DNA from: Flagellimonas onchidii
Lineage (GTDB): Bacteria > Bacteroidota > Bacteroidia > Flavobacteriales > Flavobacteriaceae
Reading direction: 5' to 3'
Assembly: GCF_004804315.1 (NCBI RefSeq)
Contig: NZ_SRXX01000001.1
Location: 392,886-456,885 of the forward strand
DNA: 64,000 nucleotides
Positions 44,670 to 52,645 of this stretch are shown here, piece by piece. Both the position numbers and the translations under genes were made by a program. Positions within the stretch are counted from its first letter, which is position 1. Each line of letters opens with the position of its first letter. The notes beneath the pieces are model-generated. The model was not told the origin of the DNA, ran no database searches, and saw nothing but the letters and a program-made list of their open reading frames with translations.

Positions 44670-45671
44670 TTATAATTTATGTTGTAAAAATGGATAGTCT
44701 TCTTGTTCGTATACAGTATCGTACATCTGTTCGATTGGTGGAAAATCGGATTCTTCCGCAAACTTCTCACATTCCTTGACCAAATCTTTCACTCTTGCAT
44801 CGATTTCCTTGATTTGATCTTCCGTAGCATATCCCTTCTCCAAGATAACATCCTTAACTTGGGTAATTGGATCTATCTTTTTGTACTCCTCAACTTCTTC
44901 CTTGGTTCTATAGTGCTGTGCATCAGACATGGAATGACCTCGATAACGATATGTTTTCATTTCCAAGAAAGTTGGTCCACCACCTGTTCGGGCTCTTTCT
45001 ACAGCTTTATCAACCTCCTTAGCAACAGCAGCAGGATCCATTCCGTCTACATCTGTACTCGGCATTTCGTAACCTAATCCCAACTTCCAGATTTCGGTAG
45101 TATACGCAGTTCGCGCCACTGAGGTTCCCATGGCGTATCCATTGTTTTCACAAATGAATACAACTGGCAATTGCCAAAGCATCGCCAAATTGAATGCTTC
45201 ATGCAACGATCCTTGGCGAACAGCTCCATCACCCATATAACATAGGGTAACTGCATCTCTCTTGAAATATTTATCAGCAAAAGCCAATCCTGCTCCTAGT
45301 GGAATCTGTCCCCCTACGATACCATGTCCTCCGTAAAAACGGTGTTCTTTGGAAAAGATATGCATAGATCCCCCGTTACCTTTGGAGGTACCCGTGACCT
45401 TACCATAAAGTTCAGCCATTACTTTTTTTGGATCCACACCCATTCCGATGGGTTGCACGTGGTTCCGATAGGCCGTAATCATTCTGTCTTTGGTAAGATC
45501 CATCGCATGCAATGAACCTGCCAAAACAGCTTCTTGACCATTATATAGATGTAGAAATCCTCTAACTTTTTGTTGAATATATACTGCGGCCAGTTTGTCT
45601 TCAAACTTTCTCCAGAATAACATGTCCTCGTACCACTTGAGGTAGACTTCTTTGGTGATTTTTTTCATCAA
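44670..45671 (-). CDS. pdhA: Pyruvate dehydrogenase E1 component, alpha subunit
   Basis: This 333-residue thiamine-diphosphate subunit has GGHGIVGGQIPLGAGLAFAD and the TPP-binding motif GDGAVRQGSLHEAFNLAMLW ending at ENN, then the regulatory-loop region TYRYRGHSMSDAQHYRTKEE. It decarboxylates pyruvate together with the beta subunit, encoded elsewhere. The start may be the first or second of two adjacent methionines (45671 or 45668). It is the first gene of the pdhA-pdhC unit. Confidence 0.95.
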   Translation of the reverse strand: MMKKITKEVYLKWYEDMLFWRKFEDKLAAVYIQQKVRGFLHLYNGQEAVLAGSLHAMDLTKDRMITAYRNHVQPIGMGVDPKKVMAELYGKVTGTSKGNGGSMHIFSKEHRFYGGHGIVGGQIPLGAGLAFADKYFKRDAVTLCYMGDGAVRQGSLHEAFNLAMLWQLPVVFICENNGYAMGTSVARTAYTTEIWKLGLGYEMPSTDVDGMDPAAVAKEVDKAVERARTGGGPTFLEMKTYRYRGHSMSDAQHYRTKEEVEEYKKIDPITQVKDVILEKGYATEDQIKEIDARVKDLVKECEKFAEESDFPPIEQMYDTVYEQEDYPFLQHKL

Positions 45672-45749
45672 CGATTGTATTATTTGAAATTCCCCAACTT
45701 AGGAGAACAGCAAAAATACATATATATCTGTTTTGTGGAAAAATTTGGA

Positions 45750-46241
45750 TTAAGAATCGCTCAAAAATGAACTACTGAATGCCAAGGGTAGAATATCGGC
45801 CATGGAATTACACTTGTAAATGGGACCTACCTCTCCACGCAGCATAATGGAAATTGGGGATTTTTGTTTTTGCTCATATTCAATTATCGATTGTCTGCAG
45901 TTACCACATGGAGCCGCAGGAGAATCCACTACATAATCTTTTGAAGTAGCACTGATAGCAACAGTTTTTATTGCCATTCCCGGATATATGGCTCCTGCAT
46001 GAAAGACCGCCACACGTTCTGCACACAATCCGGAAGGATATGATGCATTCTCTTGGTTATTACCCTTAACTATCTCCCCATTCTCCAATAACACCGCAGC
46101 TCCCACCTTAAAGTTGGAATAGGGGGAATATGCGTTTTCCCGTGCAGCTTCGGCTTCACTTAACAATTTTTGCTCGATTTGTGAAAGCTCATCAGGGCTT
46201 TCATATATGGAAAGTTCAAAACCAATCTGTTTTTTCTGCAT
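45750..46241 (-). CDS. cdd: Cytidine deaminase
   Basis: Cytidine deaminase hydrolyses cytidine and deoxycytidine to the uridine forms in pyrimidine salvage. The 163-residue protein has the zinc-binding set of the homotetrameric type: LCAERVAVFHAGA (Cys ligand with the catalytic Glu) and SPAAPCGNCRQSIIEY (two further cysteines), with YSPYSNFKVGAAVL at the substrate site. A strong hairpin terminator of porV lies just upstream. Confidence 0.94.
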   Translation of the reverse strand: MQKKQIGFELSIYESPDELSQIEQKLLSEAEAARENAYSPYSNFKVGAAVLLENGEIVKGNNQENASYPSGLCAERVAVFHAGAIYPGMAIKTVAISATSKDYVVDSPAAPCGNCRQSIIEYEQKQKSPISIMLRGEVGPIYKCNSMADILPLAFSSSFLSDS

Positions 46242-46270
46242 GGTTATGGTAAGGTATTATCCAAAAATAA

Positions 46271-46296
46271 GAAAACCTGTCGATCGACAGGTTTTC
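46271..46296 (-). terminator. Intrinsic terminator downstream of porV (26-base perfect palindrome)
   Basis: GAAAACCTGTCGATCGACAGGTTTTC is a perfect palindrome between porV and cdd. On the minus strand it follows the porV stop by 22 bases, and a T-rich end is included in the stem. Confidence 0.75.
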
Positions 46297-46318
46297 GAAT
46301 ATTTATGTTGTTTCTTTC

Positions 46319-47467
46319 CTAATCGTTTACGAACTCTTCACCAAAATTAAAGGTAAGTGAAAAGCGTAGGGTATTTTCCAATGGGTTTTTCACTTGTGAA
46401 GTTGAAAACAGGTAAGATAAATCTATCTGTGCCGATTTAAACTGAAATCCTGCTCCAAGGGTAAAAAACTTTCTTGAACCTTTATCCTCACTTTCATTAA
46501 AATAACCCGTTCTAAGCATAAAAGCATTCATGTACTTATACTCTGCCCCTAAGGCCCAAGTTATTTCTTTCAATTCTTCACCAAAGCCATCCGGGGCATC
46601 TCCCAAAGATTCGAATGCTCCGCTAAAGAATCCTATTTGTTGATATTCGTCGTTGTCTTCCGCCGTAATTTGACCATCTCCGGTAAAATCTCTTGGGGTC
46701 GGCACCAATAGCTTATTGAATTCCGTGTGCAGTCCCAAAACATTGTCTTGATCAAAGATAAAATCAAATCCGGCACCGAATTTCAAATTTGTTGGCAAGA
46801 AGTTTTCCTGTCCTCCCGCATCGTATTGAATTTTACCTCCTAGATTGGAAATATTGAATCCGGCACGCCACCTTCCATCGAAACTATTATAGGCGATTTC
46901 CCTAGATCGGTAAAATCCTGCAATATCCACAGCAAATGCATTGGCTGCTTGGGAATCTTGGGTACCTTCTTGGAATCTTAGATTGGAGCTGATAAATCTC
47001 CCTCCTACAGCCATGGAAAAGGTCTGGCTCAATTTAAGGGAATACGAACCATCAATAGCAAACTCATTAGGCTTTACCAAAGTTGGGTTTAATTGGTCGA
47101 ATGTTTGACGAAGTTCTATATCACCAAGACCAAAATATCTTAAACTAAAGGCAAAGGCACTTCGGTCATTAATTTTGTTGTAGTAATTGGCATTTAAAAG
47201 AGAAACATCATTTACGATGCTTTCCAAATAAGGTGTATAACTTACCCCAACTCCAGATTTTTGGTTTGCAAAAGCAAATTTTGCAGGGTTCCATTGTTGG
47301 GAATATGCATCAAAAGATGTTGCCACTCCCATATCTCCCATACCAGAAGCCCTGGCATCAGAAGCAATGGTCAAAAATGGAACTGCTGTTGTAATTACTC
47401 TCTCTTGCTGTGCGTTCATTTTTGGGGCAAAAACAAGAAGCACTACCAGTATCAGTAACTTTTTCAT
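46319..47467 (-). CDS. porV: Type IX secretion system outer-membrane protein PorV (LptO)
   Basis: PorV is the outer-membrane shuttle protein that carries T9SS cargo to the PorU sortase. The 382-residue beta-barrel has a signal peptide (ending MNAQQ), then the family hallmark VPFLTIASDARASGMGDMGV and SFDAYSQQWNPAKFAF, and FTLGAGFQFKSAQIDLSYLF near the end. Mature length and the FadL-like barrel fit PorV. It is divergent from gldJ. In Flavobacterium johnsoniae porU lies between porV and gldJ; here it does not. Confidence 0.94.
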   Translation of the reverse strand: MKKLLILVVLLVFAPKMNAQQERVITTAVPFLTIASDARASGMGDMGVATSFDAYSQQWNPAKFAFANQKSGVGVSYTPYLESIVNDVSLLNANYYNKINDRSAFAFSLRYFGLGDIELRQTFDQLNPTLVKPNEFAIDGSYSLKLSQTFSMAVGGRFISSNLRFQEGTQDSQAANAFAVDIAGFYRSREIAYNSFDGRWRAGFNISNLGGKIQYDAGGQENFLPTNLKFGAGFDFIFDQDNVLGLHTEFNKLLVPTPRDFTGDGQITAEDNDEYQQIGFFSGAFESLGDAPDGFGEELKEITWALGAEYKYMNAFMLRTGYFNESEDKGSRKFFTLGAGFQFKSAQIDLSYLFSTSQVKNPLENTLRFSLTFNFGEEFVND

Positions 47468-47842
47468 TTTAAGCGTTTAGCGTTTAGTTTAACCTACGTC
47501 TTTAAATAGCATACGTTCATGACGTATTACATGTAAACGAACATTATTATCAATTCTTATAATTTATATCCTTTTTTTGTGCAAAACTTTAGAAAAAGAA
47601 GAAGTTCGCATACCCACATTGCGTGCAGAGGAGTTTAAAACAGTTAAAACTATGAGTATCCCATACTAATTTCGGTTCAATGTCGTTTAAAAAGGTAGAT
47701 GATACCCGAAGATTAATTTTTCAGGTATAAAATATTATGGAGAAAACGTCGTTTTAAAGCCGTTACATAGATTTTAGATAAAATCAAATCAAGTTAAAGT
47801 TGCTAGGAAAAGCCTAGTATATAAAGTACTCAAGCCCAAATT
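47468..47842. other. Divergent intergenic region between porV and gldJ, 375 bases
   Basis: No gene is visible here. It contains an inverted repeat ATACGT-TCATG-ACGTAT (47511-47527), a direct repeat AGCGTTT beside the porV start (47472-47486), and CTAGG-AAAAG-CCTAG (47803-47817) 26 bases before the gldJ ATG. No exact TAnnTTTG box was found. Both promoters must lie here. Confidence 0.5.
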
Positions 47843-49501
47843 ATGAAAAAACACTTTATCAAAGTTGTACTTTCTTGCGCTATTATAGCAGGAAGTTTTT
47901 CAAGCTGTAAAAATTCCTCATCCTCTTCATCAAAAAATGTTTCTCGAGCCACAGGTTGGAAAATTAACGCCAAAGAGGGTGGATTTCAGTACAATTCTGA
48001 CTTTAAAGAGCAGGAAACCCCTCCTGGAACAGTATTTATTGAGGGTGGTACCTTTACCAAAGGTAAGGTTCAGGATGATATTATGCATGATTGGAACAAC
48101 ACCCCAACACAGCAACATGTGCAATCGTTCTACATGGATGAGACAGAGGTAACCAACGTAATGTACTTGGAATATCTGGATTATCTAAAAGCAGTCTATC
48201 CTCCTGAAAACCCGAATTACAGGAATATATATAATGGGGCGTTACCAGACACATTGGTATGGAGAAACCGATTGGGCTTTAACGAAACCATGACCAACAA
48301 CTACCTAAGACACCCAGCATATGCGGAGTATCCAGTAGTAGGTGTTAATTGGGTACAGGCTTCGCAATATGCCGAATGGAGAACCGACAGGGTCAATGAG
48401 GCTATGCTAGAAAGAGAGGGGTATTTGGCACAAGATGCAAAGTATCAAGTGTTAAACGGTGAAATTGGAGGCACATTTAGCACAGAAGCCTATCTAAACA
48501 ACCCTGAATCTGTTTATGGTGGACAGATTGACTCATTGCAAGGAAAGCAAAAACGTGACTCTATAAACACCTTTGCGAAAAGAAGCAGTGGTGTTATTAT
48601 GCCCGAGTATAGATTACCTACAGAAACAGAGTGGGAATATGCCGCTCAGGCGTTAATTGGGTCAAGAGAATACAACAATTACAGAGGTAGAAAAAAATAT
48701 CCGTGGGAAGGTGATTATACTCGTAACGGACAGCGTGTTGGTCGCGGAGATCAATTGGCCAACTTTAAGCAAGCCAAGGGAGACTATGGCGGTATTGCAG
48801 GATGGTCAGATGATGGTGCAGATATAACCGCTGAGGTAAAATCATACAAACCAAACGATTTTGGTCTTTATGACATGGCAGGAAACGTATCAGAATGGGT
48901 GGCTGATGTATACCGCCCGATTGTTGATGACGAAATCAGTGACTTTAACTACTATAGAGGAAACATTTTCTTGAAGAAAGCCATTGGAGAAGATGGCAAG
49001 GTGAAGGTTTTACGTGATGAAATCAAATACGATACACTCCCGAACGGTAAGATTGTTGCGATAAACCTACCTGGAGAAATTGAAATGGTTCCCGTTACAG
49101 AAGAAGAAACCTACTTGAGAACTAATTTTGACTCAAGTGACAACCGTGGTTATCGAGATGGTGACCCAGGTTCTTCACGATTCTTCGAAAGATTCAGCGA
49201 TGAATCTGACAATAGAAAAATGTACGACTCACCAAAACATAAGGTTGAACGTGATTCTACTGGCAAACTAATTAGACAGTATGACACCTCTAACTATCGT
49301 ACTTCCCTAATCAATGACGAAGTAAGGGTATATAAAGGTGGTTCTTGGAGAGATCGCGCGTTTTGGTTGGATCCTGCACAACGGAGATATTTACCACAAT
49401 ATATGGCTACAGACGATATCGGATTCAGATGTGCCATGTCACGAGTTGGGTCTAAATCCAAATCCAAAAACAAAACAATTCGACATAAAAAAGCGAAATA
49501 A
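47843..49501 (+). CDS. gldJ: Gliding motility lipoprotein GldJ
   Basis: GldJ is an outer-membrane lipoprotein essential for gliding and for a working T9SS in Flavobacterium. The 552-residue protein has a lipoprotein signal ending SFSSCKNSS (Cys22) with a Ser-rich tether, then a formylglycine-generating-enzyme-like fold: GTVFIEGGTFTKGKVQDD, YMDETEVTNVMYLEYL, YRLPTETEWEYAAQALIG, LYDMAGNVSEWVADV and YKGGSWRDRAFWL. The catalytic cysteines of true FGE are not apparent, so it is structural. A strong terminator separates it from murF. Confidence 0.95.
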   Translation: MKKHFIKVVLSCAIIAGSFSSCKNSSSSSSKNVSRATGWKINAKEGGFQYNSDFKEQETPPGTVFIEGGTFTKGKVQDDIMHDWNNTPTQQHVQSFYMDETEVTNVMYLEYLDYLKAVYPPENPNYRNIYNGALPDTLVWRNRLGFNETMTNNYLRHPAYAEYPVVGVNWVQASQYAEWRTDRVNEAMLEREGYLAQDAKYQVLNGEIGGTFSTEAYLNNPESVYGGQIDSLQGKQKRDSINTFAKRSSGVIMPEYRLPTETEWEYAAQALIGSREYNNYRGRKKYPWEGDYTRNGQRVGRGDQLANFKQAKGDYGGIAGWSDDGADITAEVKSYKPNDFGLYDMAGNVSEWVADVYRPIVDDEISDFNYYRGNIFLKKAIGEDGKVKVLRDEIKYDTLPNGKIVAINLPGEIEMVPVTEEETYLRTNFDSSDNRGYRDGDPGSSRFFERFSDESDNRKMYDSPKHKVERDSTGKLIRQYDTSNYRTSLINDEVRVYKGGSWRDRAFWLDPAQRRYLPQYMATDDIGFRCAMSRVGSKSKSKNKTIRHKKAK

Positions 49502-49521
49502 GCTTTAGATAAAATTCAAAG

Positions 49522-49549
49522 AAAAGCCCTGATTAACATCAGGGCTTTT
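49522..49549 (+). terminator. Intrinsic terminator after gldJ
   Basis: AAAAGCCCTGAT (49522-49533) pairs perfectly with ATCAGGGCTTTT (49538-49549) around a 4-base loop, followed by more Ts. The murF ATG is only 15 bases further on. Confidence 0.9.
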
Positions 49550-49564
49550 TTATATCTTCGATTT

Positions 49565-50839
49565 ATGACATTGGAACAACTTCATTCGATTTTCTTGGAA
49601 CACCCCTTTCCTTGCACGGATACTCGTAAAATAACTGAAAACTGTCTTTTTTTTGCACTTAAGGGGCCAAATTTTAATGGAAATGAGTTTGCTGGGCAAG
49701 CTTTGGAAAAAGGCGCGGCATATGCCATTATCGATGACACCAAATTTAAAGTTTCGGAGAAATGTTTGCTGGTCGAAAATGTGCTTGAAACCCTTCAAAA
49801 GTTATCTACTTACCATAGGAATCACTGCAAAGCCAGAGTGATTTCCTTAACCGGAAGTAATGGTAAAACCACTACAAAGGAGTTAATACATGCGGTACTT
49901 TCAAAAAAATACAACACGATTGCCACAAAAGGCAATCTTAACAACCATATCGGAGTACCTCTCACCTTATTGACCATTCAATCCGACACCGAACTTGCAG
50001 TGGTCGAAATGGGGGCCAATCATAAAGGTGAAATAGCTTCTTTATGCGATATGGCCCAACCTGATTTTGGGTATATCACCAATTTTGGCAAAGCACATCT
50101 TGAAGGTTTTGGCGGTATTGAAGGTGTTATTGAAGGTAAAAGTGAACTTTATCGTTACCTAATTCCAAACAAAAAGAACATTTTCTTAAATGCTGATGAC
50201 CCTATACAGTTTAAAAAACTGTCCAGCTATATCAAAAAAATAGGATTCAGCACCAGTGATCCAGAATACTTCAATATAGAACTGACAGAATGCAACCCTT
50301 TTGTTACCATCAAAGTTGAGGGTGCTAAAATTTCAACACAGTTGGTTGGCAACTATAACTTCACCAACTGCTGCATTGCTATCACTATGGGAAAGTATTT
50401 CAATGTTCCTATGCAAGACATTAAGTCCGCACTAGAATCTTATGTACCCACCAATAATCGTTCGCAAATAATAGAAAAAAAAGGGTTTAAAGTTATTTTG
50501 GATGCCTACAATGCCAATCCATCTAGTATGAAGTTGGCTTTGGAAAACTTCAAAATCATTCAGGGTACGGATAAAACGCTGATTCTTGGTGATATGTTTG
50601 AACTTGGAAGTGAGGCTTCCAAAGAACATCAATCCATCGTAGATTTAGCCCATGTCTTGGATTTTCCCAATGTGTTTCTTGTAGGCGAGAACTTTTATAA
50701 TACTAAAACCGCCTATGCAAAATTCAAATCATTTGATAATCTTCAAAAATATATAAAAGCCAATCCCCCTAAAAAAGGTTCCCTCTTAATAAAAGGCTCT
50801 AGAGGTATGGCCCTTGAGCGAGTTTTAAAACTACTCTGA
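49565..50839 (+). CDS. murF: UDP-N-acetylmuramoyl-tripeptide--D-alanyl-D-alanine ligase
   Basis: MurF adds D-Ala-D-Ala to the UDP-MurNAc tripeptide in peptidoglycan precursor synthesis. The 424-residue ligase has the N-terminal ISTDTR-like DTRKITENCLFFALKGPNFN, the ATP loop SLTGSNGKTTTKEL, AVVEMGANHKGEIASL and the C-terminal DAYNANPSSMKLALENF and LILGDMFELGSEA. It follows gldJ as in other Flavobacteriaceae, behind a terminator, so it needs its own promoter; TATCTTCG before the ATG is one base off the -7 consensus. Confidence 0.96.
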   Translation: MTLEQLHSIFLEHPFPCTDTRKITENCLFFALKGPNFNGNEFAGQALEKGAAYAIIDDTKFKVSEKCLLVENVLETLQKLSTYHRNHCKARVISLTGSNGKTTTKELIHAVLSKKYNTIATKGNLNNHIGVPLTLLTIQSDTELAVVEMGANHKGEIASLCDMAQPDFGYITNFGKAHLEGFGGIEGVIEGKSELYRYLIPNKKNIFLNADDPIQFKKLSSYIKKIGFSTSDPEYFNIELTECNPFVTIKVEGAKISTQLVGNYNFTNCCIAITMGKYFNVPMQDIKSALESYVPTNNRSQIIEKKGFKVILDAYNANPSSMKLALENFKIIQGTDKTLILGDMFELGSEASKEHQSIVDLAHVLDFPNVFLVGENFYNTKTAYAKFKSFDNLQKYIKANPPKKGSLLIKGSRGMALERVLKLL

Positions 50840-50923
50840 CCATACAATATTCTTAAATAAAGCATAATTCCATAATGAAAGAGCATTTTTTTCGACCTAG
50901 TAATTGAAAAATGCCCTCGTGTT

Positions 50924-51292
50924 ATGAAAGATATAATTGTTTTTGATGGCGAATGCAATCTGTGCAATGGTGTTGTAGGATGGTTATTAAAATTCGCTCC
51001 TAAAAACCAATTTCAAATGGTCGCCTTTCAATCCCCATTAGGTCAACAACTTTTAATTGGCAATGGGTTTCCCACCCAACAACTAGATACGGTCATACTT
51101 TTTGATGAAGAAGGCAAACATACCCGTTCAAATGGATTTTTACGCATTCTTTCCAAAATACCAAAATGGCAATTCGCAGGGACAGCTCTTTTGTATATCC
51201 CCAAAGAAATTAGAGATCGCATTTATGTTTTGGCAGCACAGAATCGGGTAAAATGGTTTGGAAAGTCACAAACTTGTGCAATCAACCTTTAA
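50924..51292 (+). CDS. DCC-family thiol-disulfide oxidoreductase-like protein (DUF393)
   Basis: This 122-residue protein opens IIVFDGECNLCNGVVGWLLK, the DxxCxxC motif that names the DCC family, then FDEEGKHTRSNGFLRILSKI and a C-terminal RVKWFGKSQTCAI. The thioredoxin-like CxxC suggests redox activity, but the physiological substrate is unknown. It lies 84 bases after murF on the same strand. Confidence 0.87.
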   Translation: MKDIIVFDGECNLCNGVVGWLLKFAPKNQFQMVAFQSPLGQQLLIGNGFPTQQLDTVILFDEEGKHTRSNGFLRILSKIPKWQFAGTALLYIPKEIRDRIYVLAAQNRVKWFGKSQTCAINL

Positions 51293-51360
51293 AGGAGGAA
51301 CAGTTTGTTTTTTAAATGTACAAACGGCAGTTAATTTAAACTGGAAAAGCTTTTTAGCAT

Positions 51361-51570
51361 TCACTTTTTAGTTGAAATCAAAAGTTCCCTCACATCTACG
51401 TCTAAAACAGTGGCCACAAGGAACAAATTTTCAATTCTTGGTTGCATATCATTTCTACACCATTTTGAAATAGTATTGGTATTCATATCCAACTCATTTG
51501 CCAACCAATTGTTGGTTTTTCCTTTTTCAGCTAATACCGCTTTAATCCTATTATAAACTGGCTTACTCAT
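51361..51570 (-). CDS. Small XRE-family helix-turn-helix regulator
   Basis: This 69-residue protein (start ATG 51570, MSKPVYNRIKAVLAEKG) is a bare XRE/HTH_3 domain: KTNNWLANELDMNTNTISKW forms the helix-turn-helix, followed by IENLFLVATVLDVDVRELL. A longer frame from 51627 adds hydrophobic residues out of family character. The gene is divergent from the 68-residue protein at 51737, and a 17-base direct repeat lies between them. It probably regulates both, but this is inferred from layout. Confidence 0.82.
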   Translation of the reverse strand: MSKPVYNRIKAVLAEKGKTNNWLANELDMNTNTISKWCRNDMQPRIENLFLVATVLDVDVRELLISTKK

Positions 51571-51633
51571 ATTAAATGCAATGATTCTATAATAAAAATA
51601 ACTAAGAAAAATAAATGTCATAAGCATTAAAAT

Positions 51634-51692
51634 ATGCTTTATTAGGAGATTTAAAAATCTTTATATAACTTTGAAATGCTTTAAAAGGAGAT
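51634..51692. promoter_or_regulatory. Two 17-base direct repeats with a promoter between them, candidate XRE operators
   Basis: ATGCTTTATTAGGAGAT (51634-51650) and ATGCTTTAAAAGGAGAT (51676-51692) match at 15 of 17 bases with starts 42 bases apart, about four helical turns. A TAACTTTG -7 element (51666-51673) lies between them on the plus strand. The first copy also forms an inverted repeat AAGCAT-TAAAAT-ATGCTT. Confidence 0.6.
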
Positions 51693-51736
51693 AAACAAAC
51701 GTTAAAAGATTTTTATTAGAAATTAAAAACATAATT

Positions 51737-51943
51737 ATGAGTATTCGATACACCAAAGCAGACCTTGAAAAAGTGGTTTATGCCCAATTGGAAAATCTTA
51801 ATGCAATGCATGATTTGTTGAGCATTATGAAACATCAAAATGAGCTGTTGGAAAAAGCCAATACAAGATTAAAAGATGAAATCTCAGATTTTAAACAGAA
51901 GATGTATCCTAAGGTTTCGAAACAGCAAGGGGAAATAATGTAA
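51737..51943 (+). CDS. Small coiled-coil protein, function unknown
   Basis: This 68-residue protein is largely helical, with heptad-like leucines (LEKVVYAQLENLNAMHDLL, then NELLEKANTRLKDEISDF). It has a good promoter element (TAACTTTG at 51666) and is followed within 5 bases by a hairpin terminator, which supports a real gene. It could be a partner of the divergent small HTH regulator, for instance an antitoxin-like or DNA-associated protein, but nothing in the sequence proves that. Confidence 0.62.
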   Translation: MSIRYTKADLEKVVYAQLENLNAMHDLLSIMKHQNELLEKANTRLKDEISDFKQKMYPKVSKQQGEIM

Positions 51944-51946
51944 AAA

Positions 51947-51972
51947 GACTTCATCCAGAAATGGAAGAAGTC
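51947..51972. terminator. Bidirectional intrinsic terminator between the coiled-coil gene and tRNA-Val
   Basis: GACTTCATCCA (51947-51957) pairs with TGGAAGAAGTC (51962-51972), 10 of 11 positions, 4-base loop. The A-tract on the left and T-tract on the right (TCCTGTTTT) serve both the plus-strand gene and the minus-strand tRNA. Confidence 0.75.
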
Positions 51973-51980
51973 CTGTTTTG

Positions 51981-52055
51981 TGGGATATACTGGATTCGAA
52001 CCAGTGACCTCTGCCCTGTCAAGGCAGCGCTCTAAACCAACTGAGCTAATATCCC
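51981..52055 (-). tRNA. tRNA-Val (GAC)
   Basis: The minus strand folds into a 75-base cloverleaf: acceptor GGGATAT with ATATCCC, D-arm GCTC/GAGC, anticodon stem CTGCC/GGCAG with loop TTGACAG (anticodon GAC), variable loop AGGTC and T-arm ACTGG/CCAGT with TTCGAAT. The discriminator is A and the CCA end is not encoded. A terminator follows on the minus strand. Confidence 0.95.
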
Positions 52056-52085
52056 TTGAAAATGGAGTGCAATATCGTAAAATTG

Positions 52086-52496
52086 TTACCAATCTCCATA
52101 TTCTGCCGAATTCTTTTCTGTTTCGTGCAAAGTAATATGCAATAGATGACTTTTTTTAAGCTTGGGTTTAAGGATATCGTAGATGATCTTGACAAAATAT
52201 TCTGTTGTAGGATATAAATCGGCAAATTCAGGACAGTCTACGTTTAAGTTTTTATGGTCGAAGCGTTCTTCAACTTCATCGTGGATAAGATTCCCAAGTT
52301 TGGCCAAATCCATCACAAAACCAGTATCTGGATCAATCTCTCCCCTAATTCTGACCTCAAGGTCAAAATTATGACCATGATAATACTTACTGTTGCACTT
52401 CCCAAACACCGCTACATTTTTTTCATCGCTCCAGTTCGGATTGTGGAGCCTATGAGCTGCGTTAAAATGTGCCTTTCTACAAATAGTCGCAATCAA
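52086..52496 (-). CDS. queD: 6-carboxy-5,6,7,8-tetrahydropterin synthase (6-pyruvoyl tetrahydropterin synthase family)
   Basis: QueD converts dihydroneopterin triphosphate to 6-carboxytetrahydropterin in queuosine and deazapurine synthesis. The 136-residue protein has the zinc histidines in KAHFNAAHRL and KYYHGHNFDL, the cysteine region FGKCNSKYYHG, and the acid-histidine FDHKNLNVD. The start is the TTG at 52496; no ATG lies in frame just upstream, and a full promoter 17 bases above the start fits this choice. Biopterin-type function cannot be excluded from sequence alone. Confidence 0.88.
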   Translation of the reverse strand: MIATICRKAHFNAAHRLHNPNWSDEKNVAVFGKCNSKYYHGHNFDLEVRIRGEIDPDTGFVMDLAKLGNLIHDEVEERFDHKNLNVDCPEFADLYPTTEYFVKIIYDILKPKLKKSHLLHITLHETEKNSAEYGDW

Positions 52497-52512
52497 ATGA
52501 ATATAATTTTGG

Positions 52513-52544
52513 CAAAGATACTTTGACTAAGGGATTGAACCAAA
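52513..52544 (-). promoter_or_regulatory. Promoter of queD (TTTG-N20-TATCTTTG)
   Basis: On the minus strand TTTG (52544-52541) and TATCTTTG (52520-52513) are 20 bases apart, a full match to the Bacteroidota consensus. The -7 box lies about 17 bases before the TTG start. Confidence 0.65.
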
Positions 52545-52589
52545 AATGTACTCGTATACCCATGCCCTTTTATTGGAATCATTAAAAAG

Positions 52590-52621
52590 AAAGGGGCTTT
52601 TATTATAATAAAAGCCCCTTT
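52590..52621 (-). terminator. Intrinsic terminator of the susCD operon (32-base perfect palindrome)
   Basis: AAAGGGGCTTTTATTATAATAAAAGCCCCTTT is a perfect palindrome 24 bases downstream of the susD-like stop. It can form a 14-base stem with a 4-base loop. Confidence 0.85.
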
Positions 52622-52645
52622 GCTCCAATATTGAATTTAATTACA

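Noticed and set aside
47843..49501. Formylglycine-generating enzyme / sulfatase modifier
   Set aside because: The fold is present, but the lipoprotein signal, length and neighbours identify GldJ, and no catalytic cysteine pair was evident.
52590..52621. 32-base perfect palindrome as an operator or attachment site
   Set aside because: Its position just after the susD stop fits an intrinsic terminator.
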